A stretch of DNA of 5,907 bases from Planctomycetota bacterium. Its GTDB lineage: Bacteria > Planctomycetota > PLA2. Location: positions 1,329 through 7,235 of the forward strand of contig JAKLKT010000217.1 of NCBI GenBank assembly GCA_023150495.1. The letters run 5' to 3'. The notes beneath the pieces are model-generated. The model saw nothing but the letters and a program-made list of their open reading frames with translations, was not told the origin of the DNA and did not search any database. Below are positions 1-5,548 of the stretch, in pieces (position 1 is the first letter of the stretch; each line of letters opens with the position of its first letter). The position numbers and the translations under genes were made by a program.

Positions 1-2482
1 GGTACGCCTCGAGGTTCGCGGGCAGGAAGATCTGGAAGCGCCGCGACGCGCTGACGAAGCCCGACAGGTCGTCGGGGCCGCCGATCAGGAGGCCGGTCGC
101 CTCGCAGAGCGTCTCGCCGCCGTGGGTCTCCGTCTCCAGCCCGAAGTCATCCTCGGCGTCCGACGTGGCCCTCGTGGTCACCTCGCCGACGCCTTGGCCG
201 TGTCCGTCGTTGACGATCCGGACCGTCTCGCCCACGAAGACGTGCCCCAGGTATCCGGGGAGGTACTCGTAGGCGATGCCGCCGCCGTACCAGCTGCCCT
301 GTACGTAAGGCGGGCCGAACCCCTCGGCGGCGGGCACCATCATGAGGAACTGCGCCTGGCCGCCCTCCGCGCTCGCCGCGATGGCGAGGTCCCTCGCCTG
401 CGTCACGCTGCCGTGGAAGACAACGGGTGTCACTTCGTCGGGCGGCGTGATCGTGATCGTGAACGTGCCGTCCGGCGCCACCGCGTAGGTGAAGCCGGCG
501 CTGATGGCATCCCGCCGGTCCTCCCCCTCCGGGGTCGTGGCGCAGCTAGCGGTGACGAGTCCGGCGGAGCCGTTGCCGATGCCGTCGAACTCAACGGTGC
601 CCCACGCGGAAGAGATCGTCCTCTCGTCGGCATCCGTCTCGTAGCCGTGCGAGAAGAGCGCGAGGTGCCAGGTCCCCGTGAAGCTCGCGTTCGACATGCC
701 GCTCGCGCGGCGGATGCCGGCGCCGAGCCAGACGGGCCCGCCCGCGTTCGCGTCGTTCGTCAGGATGAAGACGTCGCGCTGCGGGGAGAGGAACGCGCGG
801 TTCGCATAGTCGAGCGTCGAGTCCCGGAGCCAGAGGGTCCCGTCCGCGAAGGCGCGGGCCTTGCCGTCCTGGTCGACGGCGATCGTCGTGCCCTCCGGAT
901 CCCCGGGCGTCGCGACCCACATCTCGCCGCTCTCCGAATACGTCCCGCCGGCGAACGTGAGGTTCCCGTTCACGAGCATGACGGAGTCCGGGTACTGGTG
1001 GGCGATGGCGTAGGCCTTCCACTGGCCGTCGAGCTCCGTCTCCGCGGGCTCCTCGCCGATCCCCTGGCCGAAGTAGGAGAACGCCCCGGCCGTCGTCGCG
1101 TAGGGGGCCGACACGGTGTCGGCCTGCCTCACGGTGACATCCACCGTGCCCGTGCCCGGGGGCACGACCGCGACGAGGCCCGTGCGCCCGAGCCGGGCGA
1201 GGGTCTGTGCCTGCGTCCCCCCGATCTCGACAATGGCCGTCGGGTCGAAGTTGCTGCCCGTGACCTCGAGCAGCGTGCCGCCCACGGCGGGGCCGCGGTC
1301 CGGCGTCACCCCCGCGATGACGGGGGTGAGGTTCGCGACGTAGTACTCGAAGCCCTGCGGCGCGATGCCGTGCACGCGGGTGTGGCTGCATGCGACCTCC
1401 ACGTCGACCTTCCCGGCGGCAGCGGCGACCGGCGCGATCACCTGCAGCTCCTCGTCGTCGCCCTTGACGATCTGCGCGGCCACGCCGCCGAAGGTCACGA
1501 CGAGCGACACGTTGTCGAGGTCCGGGAACTGGCCATGGAGCGTCACCGCCGTCTCCTGGTCGACGAGCCCGAGCGGCGGGTCGATGACGTCGATCCGCGG
1601 CTGGTAGATGAAGAAGGAGAAGTCCGGATCCTCCACGAGGTGGCGCCCGATCTCCTCGTCGATCGCGAGGTCGGCGACGCCGAGCCCGCTCGCGTTGCGC
1701 GGCTGGCCCATGAAGACGCCGATCGCGTCCTGCAGCTCCGCGCCGCCCGTGTCGGTGAGCAGGTCCCCGTCGCCGGTGGGCCCCTCCACGTACAGCGGCC
1801 CGGCGTACAAGTGGCCGTCGAACGTCCCGTCCGACGCGTCCTTCGACAGCTCCGAGACGAGCGACCAGAGGTGGATGCCGCGCTCCGCCGCGAGCTGCGA
1901 GAATCCGGCGTTGAGCGCGCCGTACTCCGCCGCCGGGCCGGGAGTCACCGCCCCCGCGGTGAGGTCCGCCGGGGGCACGGTCAGGATGCCCTCGATCCCG
2001 TAGTACTCCTCGACCATCGCGACCCCGTTCTCCATGGCGTCGGTCGCGCCGATCGTTGGACCGGTCGCGAGGAGCATCGCCCGGCGTGCCGCGATCGTCG
2101 TGGCCACCGTGACCTGGGCCGTGTGGTCGCCCTCCGCGAGCATCACGAGCGAGGCGAGCTCGAGGTCGTCCGCGACGATCGTGTTGCCGGTGGCCTCGTC
2201 GACGTACTCGCCCCCCCGGACGAGGATCACCGCCGGGCCGACATGGTCCGATACGGACAAGGAGTAGTAGCCCTGGTCGTCGGTCGTGCCCGCACCGAGG
2301 GCGGTGCCGAGCGCGCCCGTGTTGAGCAAGGGCAGGATGGTGACTTCCGCGCCCTTCACGGGCCCGGCAACGACCCTTCCGGAAACGGTCGTCACGACCT
2401 GCTCCGTCTTCCCGTCGCCGCCGCAACCGACTGCGAGCAGCAGGCACGGGAGGACGAAAAGCGACAGTGCTTTCGCGTGCAT
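1..2482 (-). CDS. Large secreted lipoprotein with two IPT/TIG domains and C-terminal repeats (partial, C-terminus outside window)
   Basis: Seen: an uninterrupted minus-strand frame of 827 codons runs from an ATG at 2482 off the left edge. Residues 1-20 form a lipoprotein signal peptide: MHAK, then a Leu-rich core, then lipobox AVGC with Cys20. Gly at +2 would favour the outer membrane if the proteobacterial sorting rule applies. Residues about 33-90 (start VSGRVVAGPVKGAEV) look like a carboxypeptidase-regulatory-type beta domain. They lead into GGEYVDEATG (90-99) and a segment to about 226 ending SDGTFDG, a layout I recall from other bacterial surface lipoproteins. Residues about 296-381 and 386-472 are IPT/TIG Ig-like domains; the second, with TPDRGPAVGGT and VTGSNF, is textbook. 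Residues 485-827 hold three degenerate beta-rich repeats. Inferred role: cell-surface binding or adhesion; no catalytic motif is visible. The start is fixed by the signal peptide and GAGGA at 5 bases. The frame is sure, the function is not. Confidence 0.9.
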   Translation of the reverse strand, partial: MHAKALSLFVLPCLLLAVGCGGDGKTEQVVTTVSGRVVAGPVKGAEVTILPLLNTGALGTALGAGTTDDQGYYSLSVSDHVGPAVILVRGGEYVDEATGNTIVADDLELASLVMLAEGDHTAQVTVATTIAARRAMLLATGPTIGATDAMENGVAMVEEYYGIEGILTVPPADLTAGAVTPGPAAEYGALNAGFSQLAAERGIHLWSLVSELSKDASDGTFDGHLYAGPLYVEGPTGDGDLLTDTGGAELQDAIGVFMGQPRNASGLGVADLAIDEEIGRHLVEDPDFSFFIYQPRIDVIDPPLGLVDQETAVTLHGQFPDLDNVSLVVTFGGVAAQIVKGDDEELQVIAPVAAAAGKVDVEVACSHTRVHGIAPQGFEYYVANLTPVIAGVTPDRGPAVGGTLLEVTGSNFDPTAIVEIGGTQAQTLARLGRTGLVAVVPPGTGTVDVTVRQADTVSAPYATTAGAFSYFGQGIGEEPAETELDGQWKAYAIAHQYPDSVMLVNGNLTFAGGTYSESGEMWVATPGDPEGTTIAVDQDGKARAFADGTLWLRDSTLDYANRAFLSPQRDVFILTNDANAGGPVWLGAGIRRASGMSNASFTGTWHLALFSHGYETDADERTISSAWGTVEFDGIGNGSAGLVTASCATTPEGEDRRDAISAGFTYAVAPDGTFTITITPPDEVTPVVFHGSVTQARDLAIAASAEGGQAQFLMMVPAAEGFGPPYVQGSWYGGGIAYEYLPGYLGHVFVGETVRIVNDGHGQGVGEVTTRATSDAEDDFGLETETHGGETLCEATGLLIGGPDDLSGFVSASRRFQIFLPANLEAY
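2..1030 (-). repeat. Three degenerate protein repeats, about 100-120 residues each, in the lipoprotein C-terminus
   Basis: Unit 1 covers residues 485-593 (704..1030), unit 2 about 600-718 (329..685) and unit 3 about 727 to the edge (2..304). Each opens with a G-x-W strand (LDGQW, FTGTW, VQGSW) followed by a Tyr 8-11 residues later (QYP, GYE, EYL). Each has a central acidic or Gly turn, clearest as VDQDG and VAPDG in units 1 and 2. Each closes with a matching strand pair: FLSPQRDVFIL, SVTQARDLAIA and FVSASRRFQIF. Units 1 and 2 then share a GG turn and a hydrophobic strand (GGPVWLGAG, GGQAQFLMM). The likeness is at protein level only. A small beta-barrel or beta-sandwich per unit is a guess. 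I do not recognise the family. Confidence 0.6.
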
Positions 2483-2520
2483 GGGATTCCTCGAGCGCTT
2501 GCTTCGCAAAAGCGAGTCCC
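2483..2520 (-). promoter_or_regulatory. Possible leader hairpin overlapping the lipoprotein ribosome binding site
   Basis: The 38 bases before the ATG can fold on the minus strand. GGGA (2517-2520) can pair with TCCC (2483-2486), and CTCG (2513-2516) with CGAG (2490-2493), leaving GAA bulged. This pairing would bury most of the GAGGA site. A competing inner stem pairs CGCTT (2510-2514) with AAGCG (2496-2500) and leaves the site open. Both are read by eye with no energy calculation, so regulation is only a possibility. Confidence 0.25.
2488..2492 (-). promoter_or_regulatory. Shine-Dalgarno site of the lipoprotein gene
   Basis: GAGGA on the minus strand lies 5 bases (ATCCC) before the ATG at 2482. 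It supports this start over the in-frame TTG nine codons upstream, and the lipoprotein signal peptide begins exactly at this ATG. Confidence 0.7.
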
Positions 2521-2633
2521 CTCGCCTCGCGCGAGTCCGCTTGCGTGCCAGTGCGCGCGGAATGTCGTGAGCGAAGGGGCATGCGCGCACGATTGCGCCG
2601 CGATCACGCCGCCGCCGCGCCGGAGCGTGGAAC

Positions 2634-2663
2634 TTGTCGACACCGCGTGCCGGCGATCGACAA
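2634..2663. promoter_or_regulatory. Inverted repeat TTGTCGA-N16-TCGACAA, candidate operator
   Basis: The arms lie at 2634-2640 and 2657-2663, match perfectly over 7 bases and are 23 bases apart start to start. That is about two helical turns, as expected for a dimeric regulator binding one DNA face. The site lies about 150 bases upstream of the lipoprotein ATG, inside the gap where its promoter should be. The arms are relatively AT-rich against their surroundings. No regulator gene is in the window and the arms match no operator I know. Confidence 0.3.
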
Positions 2664-2740
2664 ACGCGTTGCAGCATCCCAAGCGGAACCGCGCGCGAGC
2701 GGGCGCGGCATCGTCCACGCCGGCGACAGTCGCGAGGATC

Positions 2741-2756
2741 GCGGCCGAGGGGCCGC
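2741..2756 (-). terminator. GC-rich hairpin after the acyl-CoA synthetase gene, possible terminator
   Basis: A perfect 6-bp stem, GCGGCC and GGCCGC, encloses a 4-base loop (CCTC on the minus strand). It starts 31 bases after the synthetase stop. No T-run follows, so it is not a canonical intrinsic terminator. It may stabilise the transcript end or be chance in GC-rich DNA. Confidence 0.3.
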
Positions 2757-2787
2757 ACGGTTCGGCGCGCGAGCATCCGGGCGAGGA

Positions 2788-4455
2788 TCAGCGCGCCGCC
2801 CCGCCGCGCAGCTCCGCCTCGACGATCTCGCGGATCCGGAACTTCCGGATCTTGCCCGTCACCGTGAGGGGGAATTCGCGCACGATCCGCAGGTAGCGCG
2901 GGATCTTGTAGTGCGCGAGCCCCTGGCGCGCGTGCGCGAGCACCTCCTCGGCGGTGAGCGACGCGCCCTCGTGCGGCTGCACCCACGCGCCGACCTCCTC
3001 GCCCCACTTCGGGTCCCCTACGCCGAAGACCGCGCACTGGGCCACGGCCGGGTGGCGGCCGAGCCACGCCTCGATCTCCGCGGGGTAGATCTTCTCCCCC
3101 CCGCGGACGATCATGTCCTTGAGCCGCCCCGTGATCCGCAGGTAGCCGTCCGCGTCCATCACTCCGAGGTCGCCGCTCCTGAGCCACCCCGCCGCGTCGA
3201 TCGTCCGCCGCGTCGCCTCCTCCATCCCGAAGTAGCCGCGCATGACGTGGTACCCGCGGAAGCAGACCTCGCCCTGCTCCCCCACGGGCAGGAGCCTCCC
3301 CGTCCCCGGATCGACGACCTTCACCTCCTGGTGGGGGAGGTTCGTGCCGACGGTCCCCACGCGACGCTCGAACGGGTCCGTCGGCCGGGTCAGGTGCGTG
3401 ATCGGCGACGCCTCCGTCTGCCCGTAGCCGATGAGCAGCTCCCGGCAGCCCATCTCCGCGATCACGCGCCGGACGAGCTCCCGCGCGCAGGGTGCGCCCG
3501 CCATGATGCCCGTCCGGAGGCTCGACAGGTCGAACTTCCTGAAGTCCGGCCGCTCGAGCTCCGCGACGAACATCGTCGGCACCCCGTGGACCGCCGTGCA
3601 CCGCTCGCGCTCGATCGCGAGGAGCGTCGCGCCCGCCTCGAAGTGCGGCGCCGGGATGACGATCGCCGCGCCCCGCGTGAGGCAGGCGAGGTTCGACACG
3701 ACCATCCCGAAGCAGTGGTAGAAGGGGACCGGCACGCAGAGGCGGTCCCTCTCCGTGAACCCGAGCACCTCGCCGGCGAACCAGCCGTTGTTCAGGATGT
3801 TCATGTGCGTGAGGACGACGGGCTTCGGCGCCCCCGTCGTCCCCGACGTGAACTGGATGTTGATCGGGTCGTCGGCCTCGAGCGTCGCCGCGCGCTCCGC
3901 GAGCGTCCCGTCCGTCACCTCCGCTTCCCCGCGCCCCATCACCTCCTGCCACGTGAGGAACGCGGGCGACGGGCGCCGCGCGGGTCCCGACGGGTCGAAG
4001 ATCACGAGCTGCCTCAGCTCCGGGACCCTCTCGCGCGGGAGCGCCATCACGACCTCCGCGTAGCGCGAGGCCTTGAACTCGGGCATGAGGAAGAGCGCCT
4101 GCACGCGCGCCGCCCGGAGCGCGTGCTCGAGCTCCGGCGCCTTGTTCGCGGGGTTGATGTTCACGAGCACGGCGCCGACCTGCGCCGTCGCGACCTGCAG
4201 CAGCACCCACTCGACGTTGTCCGTGGCCCAGATGCCCACGCGGTCGCCGCGCGCGATGCCGAGCGCCATGAGCCCCTTCGCGAGGCGCGCCGCCTCGCGG
4301 AAGAACGCCGCGTAGGAGAGGCGGATGCCCTGCGGGATCGAGACGAGGGCGTCGCGATCCGGGAAGCGCCGCGCGACGTCCTCGAGGAAGTCGTGGATCG
4401 GGACGCCGACAAGCGGTGTCAGGCCGCCGACGTGGCAATAGGAGACGCGTCGCAT
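2788..4455 (-). CDS. Acyl-CoA synthetase, AMP-forming, ACSF2-like (ANL superfamily)
   Basis: The 555-residue protein is full length for the family. Family chemistry: a carboxylate is adenylated with ATP and passed to CoA, probably in the cytoplasm. The ANL motifs are present in order. The phosphate-binding loop is TSGTTGAPKP (203-212), and VPVPFYHCFG (241-250) follows. The adenine/Mg motif is YGQTEASP (344-351), with Glu348. SGDLG (427-431) carries the ribose-binding Asp429. The hinge is GRLKDMIVRGGEKIYP (443-458), and the adenylation Lys535 sits in TGKIRK. The N-terminus (SYCHVGGLTPLVG) and NINPANKAPELEHAL (99-113) resemble the ACSF2 group of medium-chain and broad-specificity synthetases, but the substrate cannot be read from sequence. 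Oddity: the phosphate loop reads PKP where PKG is usual. GAGG nine bases upstream supports the ATG. The gene is divergent from the reductase at 4533. Confidence 0.93.
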   Translation of the reverse strand: MRRVSYCHVGGLTPLVGVPIHDFLEDVARRFPDRDALVSIPQGIRLSYAAFFREAARLAKGLMALGIARGDRVGIWATDNVEWVLLQVATAQVGAVLVNINPANKAPELEHALRAARVQALFLMPEFKASRYAEVVMALPRERVPELRQLVIFDPSGPARRPSPAFLTWQEVMGRGEAEVTDGTLAERAATLEADDPINIQFTSGTTGAPKPVVLTHMNILNNGWFAGEVLGFTERDRLCVPVPFYHCFGMVVSNLACLTRGAAIVIPAPHFEAGATLLAIERERCTAVHGVPTMFVAELERPDFRKFDLSSLRTGIMAGAPCARELVRRVIAEMGCRELLIGYGQTEASPITHLTRPTDPFERRVGTVGTNLPHQEVKVVDPGTGRLLPVGEQGEVCFRGYHVMRGYFGMEEATRRTIDAAGWLRSGDLGVMDADGYLRITGRLKDMIVRGGEKIYPAEIEAWLGRHPAVAQCAVFGVGDPKWGEEVGAWVQPHEGASLTAEEVLAHARQGLAHYKIPRYLRIVREFPLTVTGKIRKFRIREIVEAELRGGAAR

Positions 4456-4464
4456 GACGGACCG

Positions 4465-4468
4465 CCTC
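4465..4468 (-). promoter_or_regulatory. Shine-Dalgarno site of the acyl-CoA synthetase gene
   Basis: GAGG on the minus strand lies 9 bases before the ATG at 4455. The protein that follows begins where ACSF2-like relatives usually begin, so site and start agree. Confidence 0.5.
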
Positions 4469-4488
4469 GCAAGCGCCGCGCCGGTGGA

Positions 4489-4512
4489 GGGGAGGGGGCG
4501 CGGGGGAGGGGG
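4489..4512 (+). promoter_or_regulatory. Predicted G-quadruplex motif
   Basis: Four G-runs of 4, 5, 5 and 5 lie at 4489-4492, 4494-4498, 4502-4506 and 4508-4512. They are separated by loops A, CGC and A. Short loops and long runs are the classic pattern for a very stable parallel quadruplex. The motif ends 20 bases before the reductase ATG and 9 bases before its ribosome binding site, on the mRNA-sense strand. It could therefore form in the DNA, or in the RNA leader if transcription starts upstream of it. Confidence 0.6.
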
Positions 4513-4521
4513 CCCGGTGGT

Positions 4522-4527
4522 AGAAGG
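4522..4527 (+). promoter_or_regulatory. Shine-Dalgarno site of the reductase gene
   Basis: AGAAGG lies 5 bases before the ATG at 4533, just after the G-quadruplex motif. It fixes the start, which also matches the family's usual N-terminus (MRAIGF). Confidence 0.65.
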
Positions 4528-4532
4528 GCGGC

Positions 4533-5543
4533 ATGCGGGCCATCGGGTTCACGGAGCACGGGGGGCCCGAGGTGCTCCGTTTCGTCGAGGTTCCCGAGCC
4601 GCGGCCGGGGCCCCGGGACATCGTCGTGCGCGTCCACGCGGCGGGCGTCAACCCGGTGGATGCGAAAGTGCGCGCGGGGACGCGCGGCGGCCCGCTCGAT
4701 GGCCCGCGTGTTCCCGGCTGGGACGCGTCCGGGGTCGTCGTGGCGGCCGGGCCCCGGTGCACGTGGAAGCCGGGCGACGAGGTCTTCTTCGCGGGCGACA
4801 TCGGGCGGCCGGGCGCCTACGCCGAGAGGGTCGCGGTGGACGAGCGCCTCGTGGGCAGGAAACCGAGACGCCTCACCCACGCGGAGGCGGCCGCGATGCC
4901 GCTCACGACGCTGACCGCGTGGGAGGCGTTCGTCGAGTGCATGGGGGCGCCCTTCGGCGCGGAGCCTTCCCCGGAGCCCGTGCGAGGGACGGCAGCGCTC
5001 GTCGTCGGCGGCGGGGGGGGCGTCGGCTCGGTCGCGATCCAGGTGGCGAGCAGGGTGTGCGGGCTCGACGTCGTCGCCACCGCGTCGCGGGAGGATTCGC
5101 GCGCCTTCTGCGAGAGGATGGGCGCGCGCGCCGTCCTCGACCACGGAAAGGATCTCCGGGCGCAGACCGACGCGCTCGGCCTCAAGGGGTACGACTACAT
5201 CCTGAGCACCGTCGACACGCGCAACCTCCCCGCGCTCGTCGATGTCCTGAATCCCGCGGGCGCCCTCTGCTACATCGTGCCGCCGCACGGGCCGCTCGAC
5301 CTCTCCGCCTTCTTCCCGAAGCGCGCCTCCCTCTCCTTCGAGCTGATGTTCGCGCGGGCGCGCCACGACGCGCAGCCCGGCCGGCAGGGCCTCATCCTGC
5401 GGCGGGCGTCGGAGCTCCTCGACGAGGGCGTCCTCCGGACGACGCTCACGCAGACGCTCCCCTGGACCGAGTTCGCCGAGGCGCACCGGCGGATCGACGG
5501 CGGTCACACGATCGGGAAGATCGTCCTCGAGATCGCGCGCTAG
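4533..5543 (+). CDS. Zinc-independent medium-chain dehydrogenase/reductase, quinone-oxidoreductase-like
   Basis: The 336-residue protein is full length for the quinone-oxidoreductase-like branch of the medium-chain reductases. It resembles the group annotated as zinc-binding alcohol dehydrogenase family protein (TIGR02817 type, from memory). The N-terminal GroES-like domain covers about 1-125. It holds PEPRPGPRDIVVRV, GVNPVDAKVRAG, PGWDASGVV and KPGDEVFFAG. Asn40 of GVNPVD occupies the place of the catalytic-zinc Cys, so no catalytic zinc is expected. The Rossmann domain has the glycine loop VVGGGGGVGSVAIQ (157-170) and ATASRE (182-187) after the second strand, which points to NADPH. HTIGKIVLE (325-333) is the family's usual end. 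Likely reaction: NADPH-dependent reduction of quinones, enones or related carbonyls in the cytoplasm; the substrate is unknown. It is divergent from the acyl-CoA synthetase and overlaps the convergent gene by 4 bases. Confidence 0.92.
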   Translation: MRAIGFTEHGGPEVLRFVEVPEPRPGPRDIVVRVHAAGVNPVDAKVRAGTRGGPLDGPRVPGWDASGVVVAAGPRCTWKPGDEVFFAGDIGRPGAYAERVAVDERLVGRKPRRLTHAEAAAMPLTTLTAWEAFVECMGAPFGAEPSPEPVRGTAALVVGGGGGVGSVAIQVASRVCGLDVVATASREDSRAFCERMGARAVLDHGKDLRAQTDALGLKGYDYILSTVDTRNLPALVDVLNPAGALCYIVPPHGPLDLSAFFPKRASLSFELMFARARHDAQPGRQGLILRRASELLDEGVLRTTLTQTLPWTEFAEAHRRIDGGHTIGKIVLEIAR

Positions 5544-5548
5544 CGCGC
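5535..5548. repeat. 14-bp perfect palindrome holding both convergent stop codons
   Basis: GCGCGCTAGCGCGC is its own reverse complement. The plus-strand reductase stops at TAG 5541-5543 and the minus-strand gene stops at TAG 5542-5540, so both use the central CTAG. As a transcript it could make a 5-bp GC hairpin with a CTAG loop in either direction. No T-run follows on either side, so a role as bidirectional terminator is unproven. Confidence 0.6.

Larger units (their letters stand above)
2483..2787. other. Intergenic region between acyl-CoA synthetase and lipoprotein genes
   Basis: The 305 bases separate two minus-strand genes. They hold the lipoprotein leader and ribosome binding site, a 7-base inverted repeat with a 16-base spacer, and a GC-rich hairpin just after the synthetase stop. 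I see no convincing -35/-10 pair, no RNA gene and no small ORF with both a start signal and protein-like composition. The length and the hairpin suggest that the lipoprotein gene has its own promoter here. Confidence 0.6.
4456..4532. promoter_or_regulatory. Divergent promoter region between synthetase and reductase genes
   Basis: The 77 bases lie between two divergently read start codons, so they should carry promoter elements for one or both genes. I could not pick a -35/-10 pair. The right half is dominated by G-runs on the plus strand. Both ribosome binding sites lie inside the region. It is short enough that one regulator could affect both genes. Confidence 0.5.

Noticed and set aside
2530..2555. 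A sigma-54-like element on the minus strand (TGGCACG followed by CAAGCGGAC).
   Set aside because: The -24 half matches TGGCACG well, but the -12 half lacks the required GC at the right spacing. No activator gene is nearby.
591..2582. A 663-codon minus-strand frame overlapping the lipoprotein gene.
   Set aside because: It lies in a shifted frame and gives an Arg/Gly/His-rich product with no signal peptide or domains. The neighbouring frame gives a signal peptide and TIG domains.
2392..2718. A 108-codon minus-strand frame covering the gap and the lipoprotein start.
   Set aside because: It overlaps the signal-peptide region in another frame, lacks a plausible ribosome binding site that I can see, and its composition is random-like.
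122..2896. A 924-codon open frame on the plus strand, opposite the lipoprotein gene.
   Set aside because: It is codon-aligned directly antisense to the lipoprotein frame. A stop there needs TTA, CTA or TCA codons in the real gene, which GC-rich genes avoid. Its protein is Arg/Asp/Val-rich, low in complexity and without domains, and it runs past the gene end only by chance.
2467..4914. An 815-codon open frame on the plus strand, opposite the acyl-CoA synthetase.
   Set aside because: It is also codon-aligned antisense, has Arg/His/Asp-rich filler composition, and overlaps three regions with clear genes. The synthetase frame has every ANL motif.
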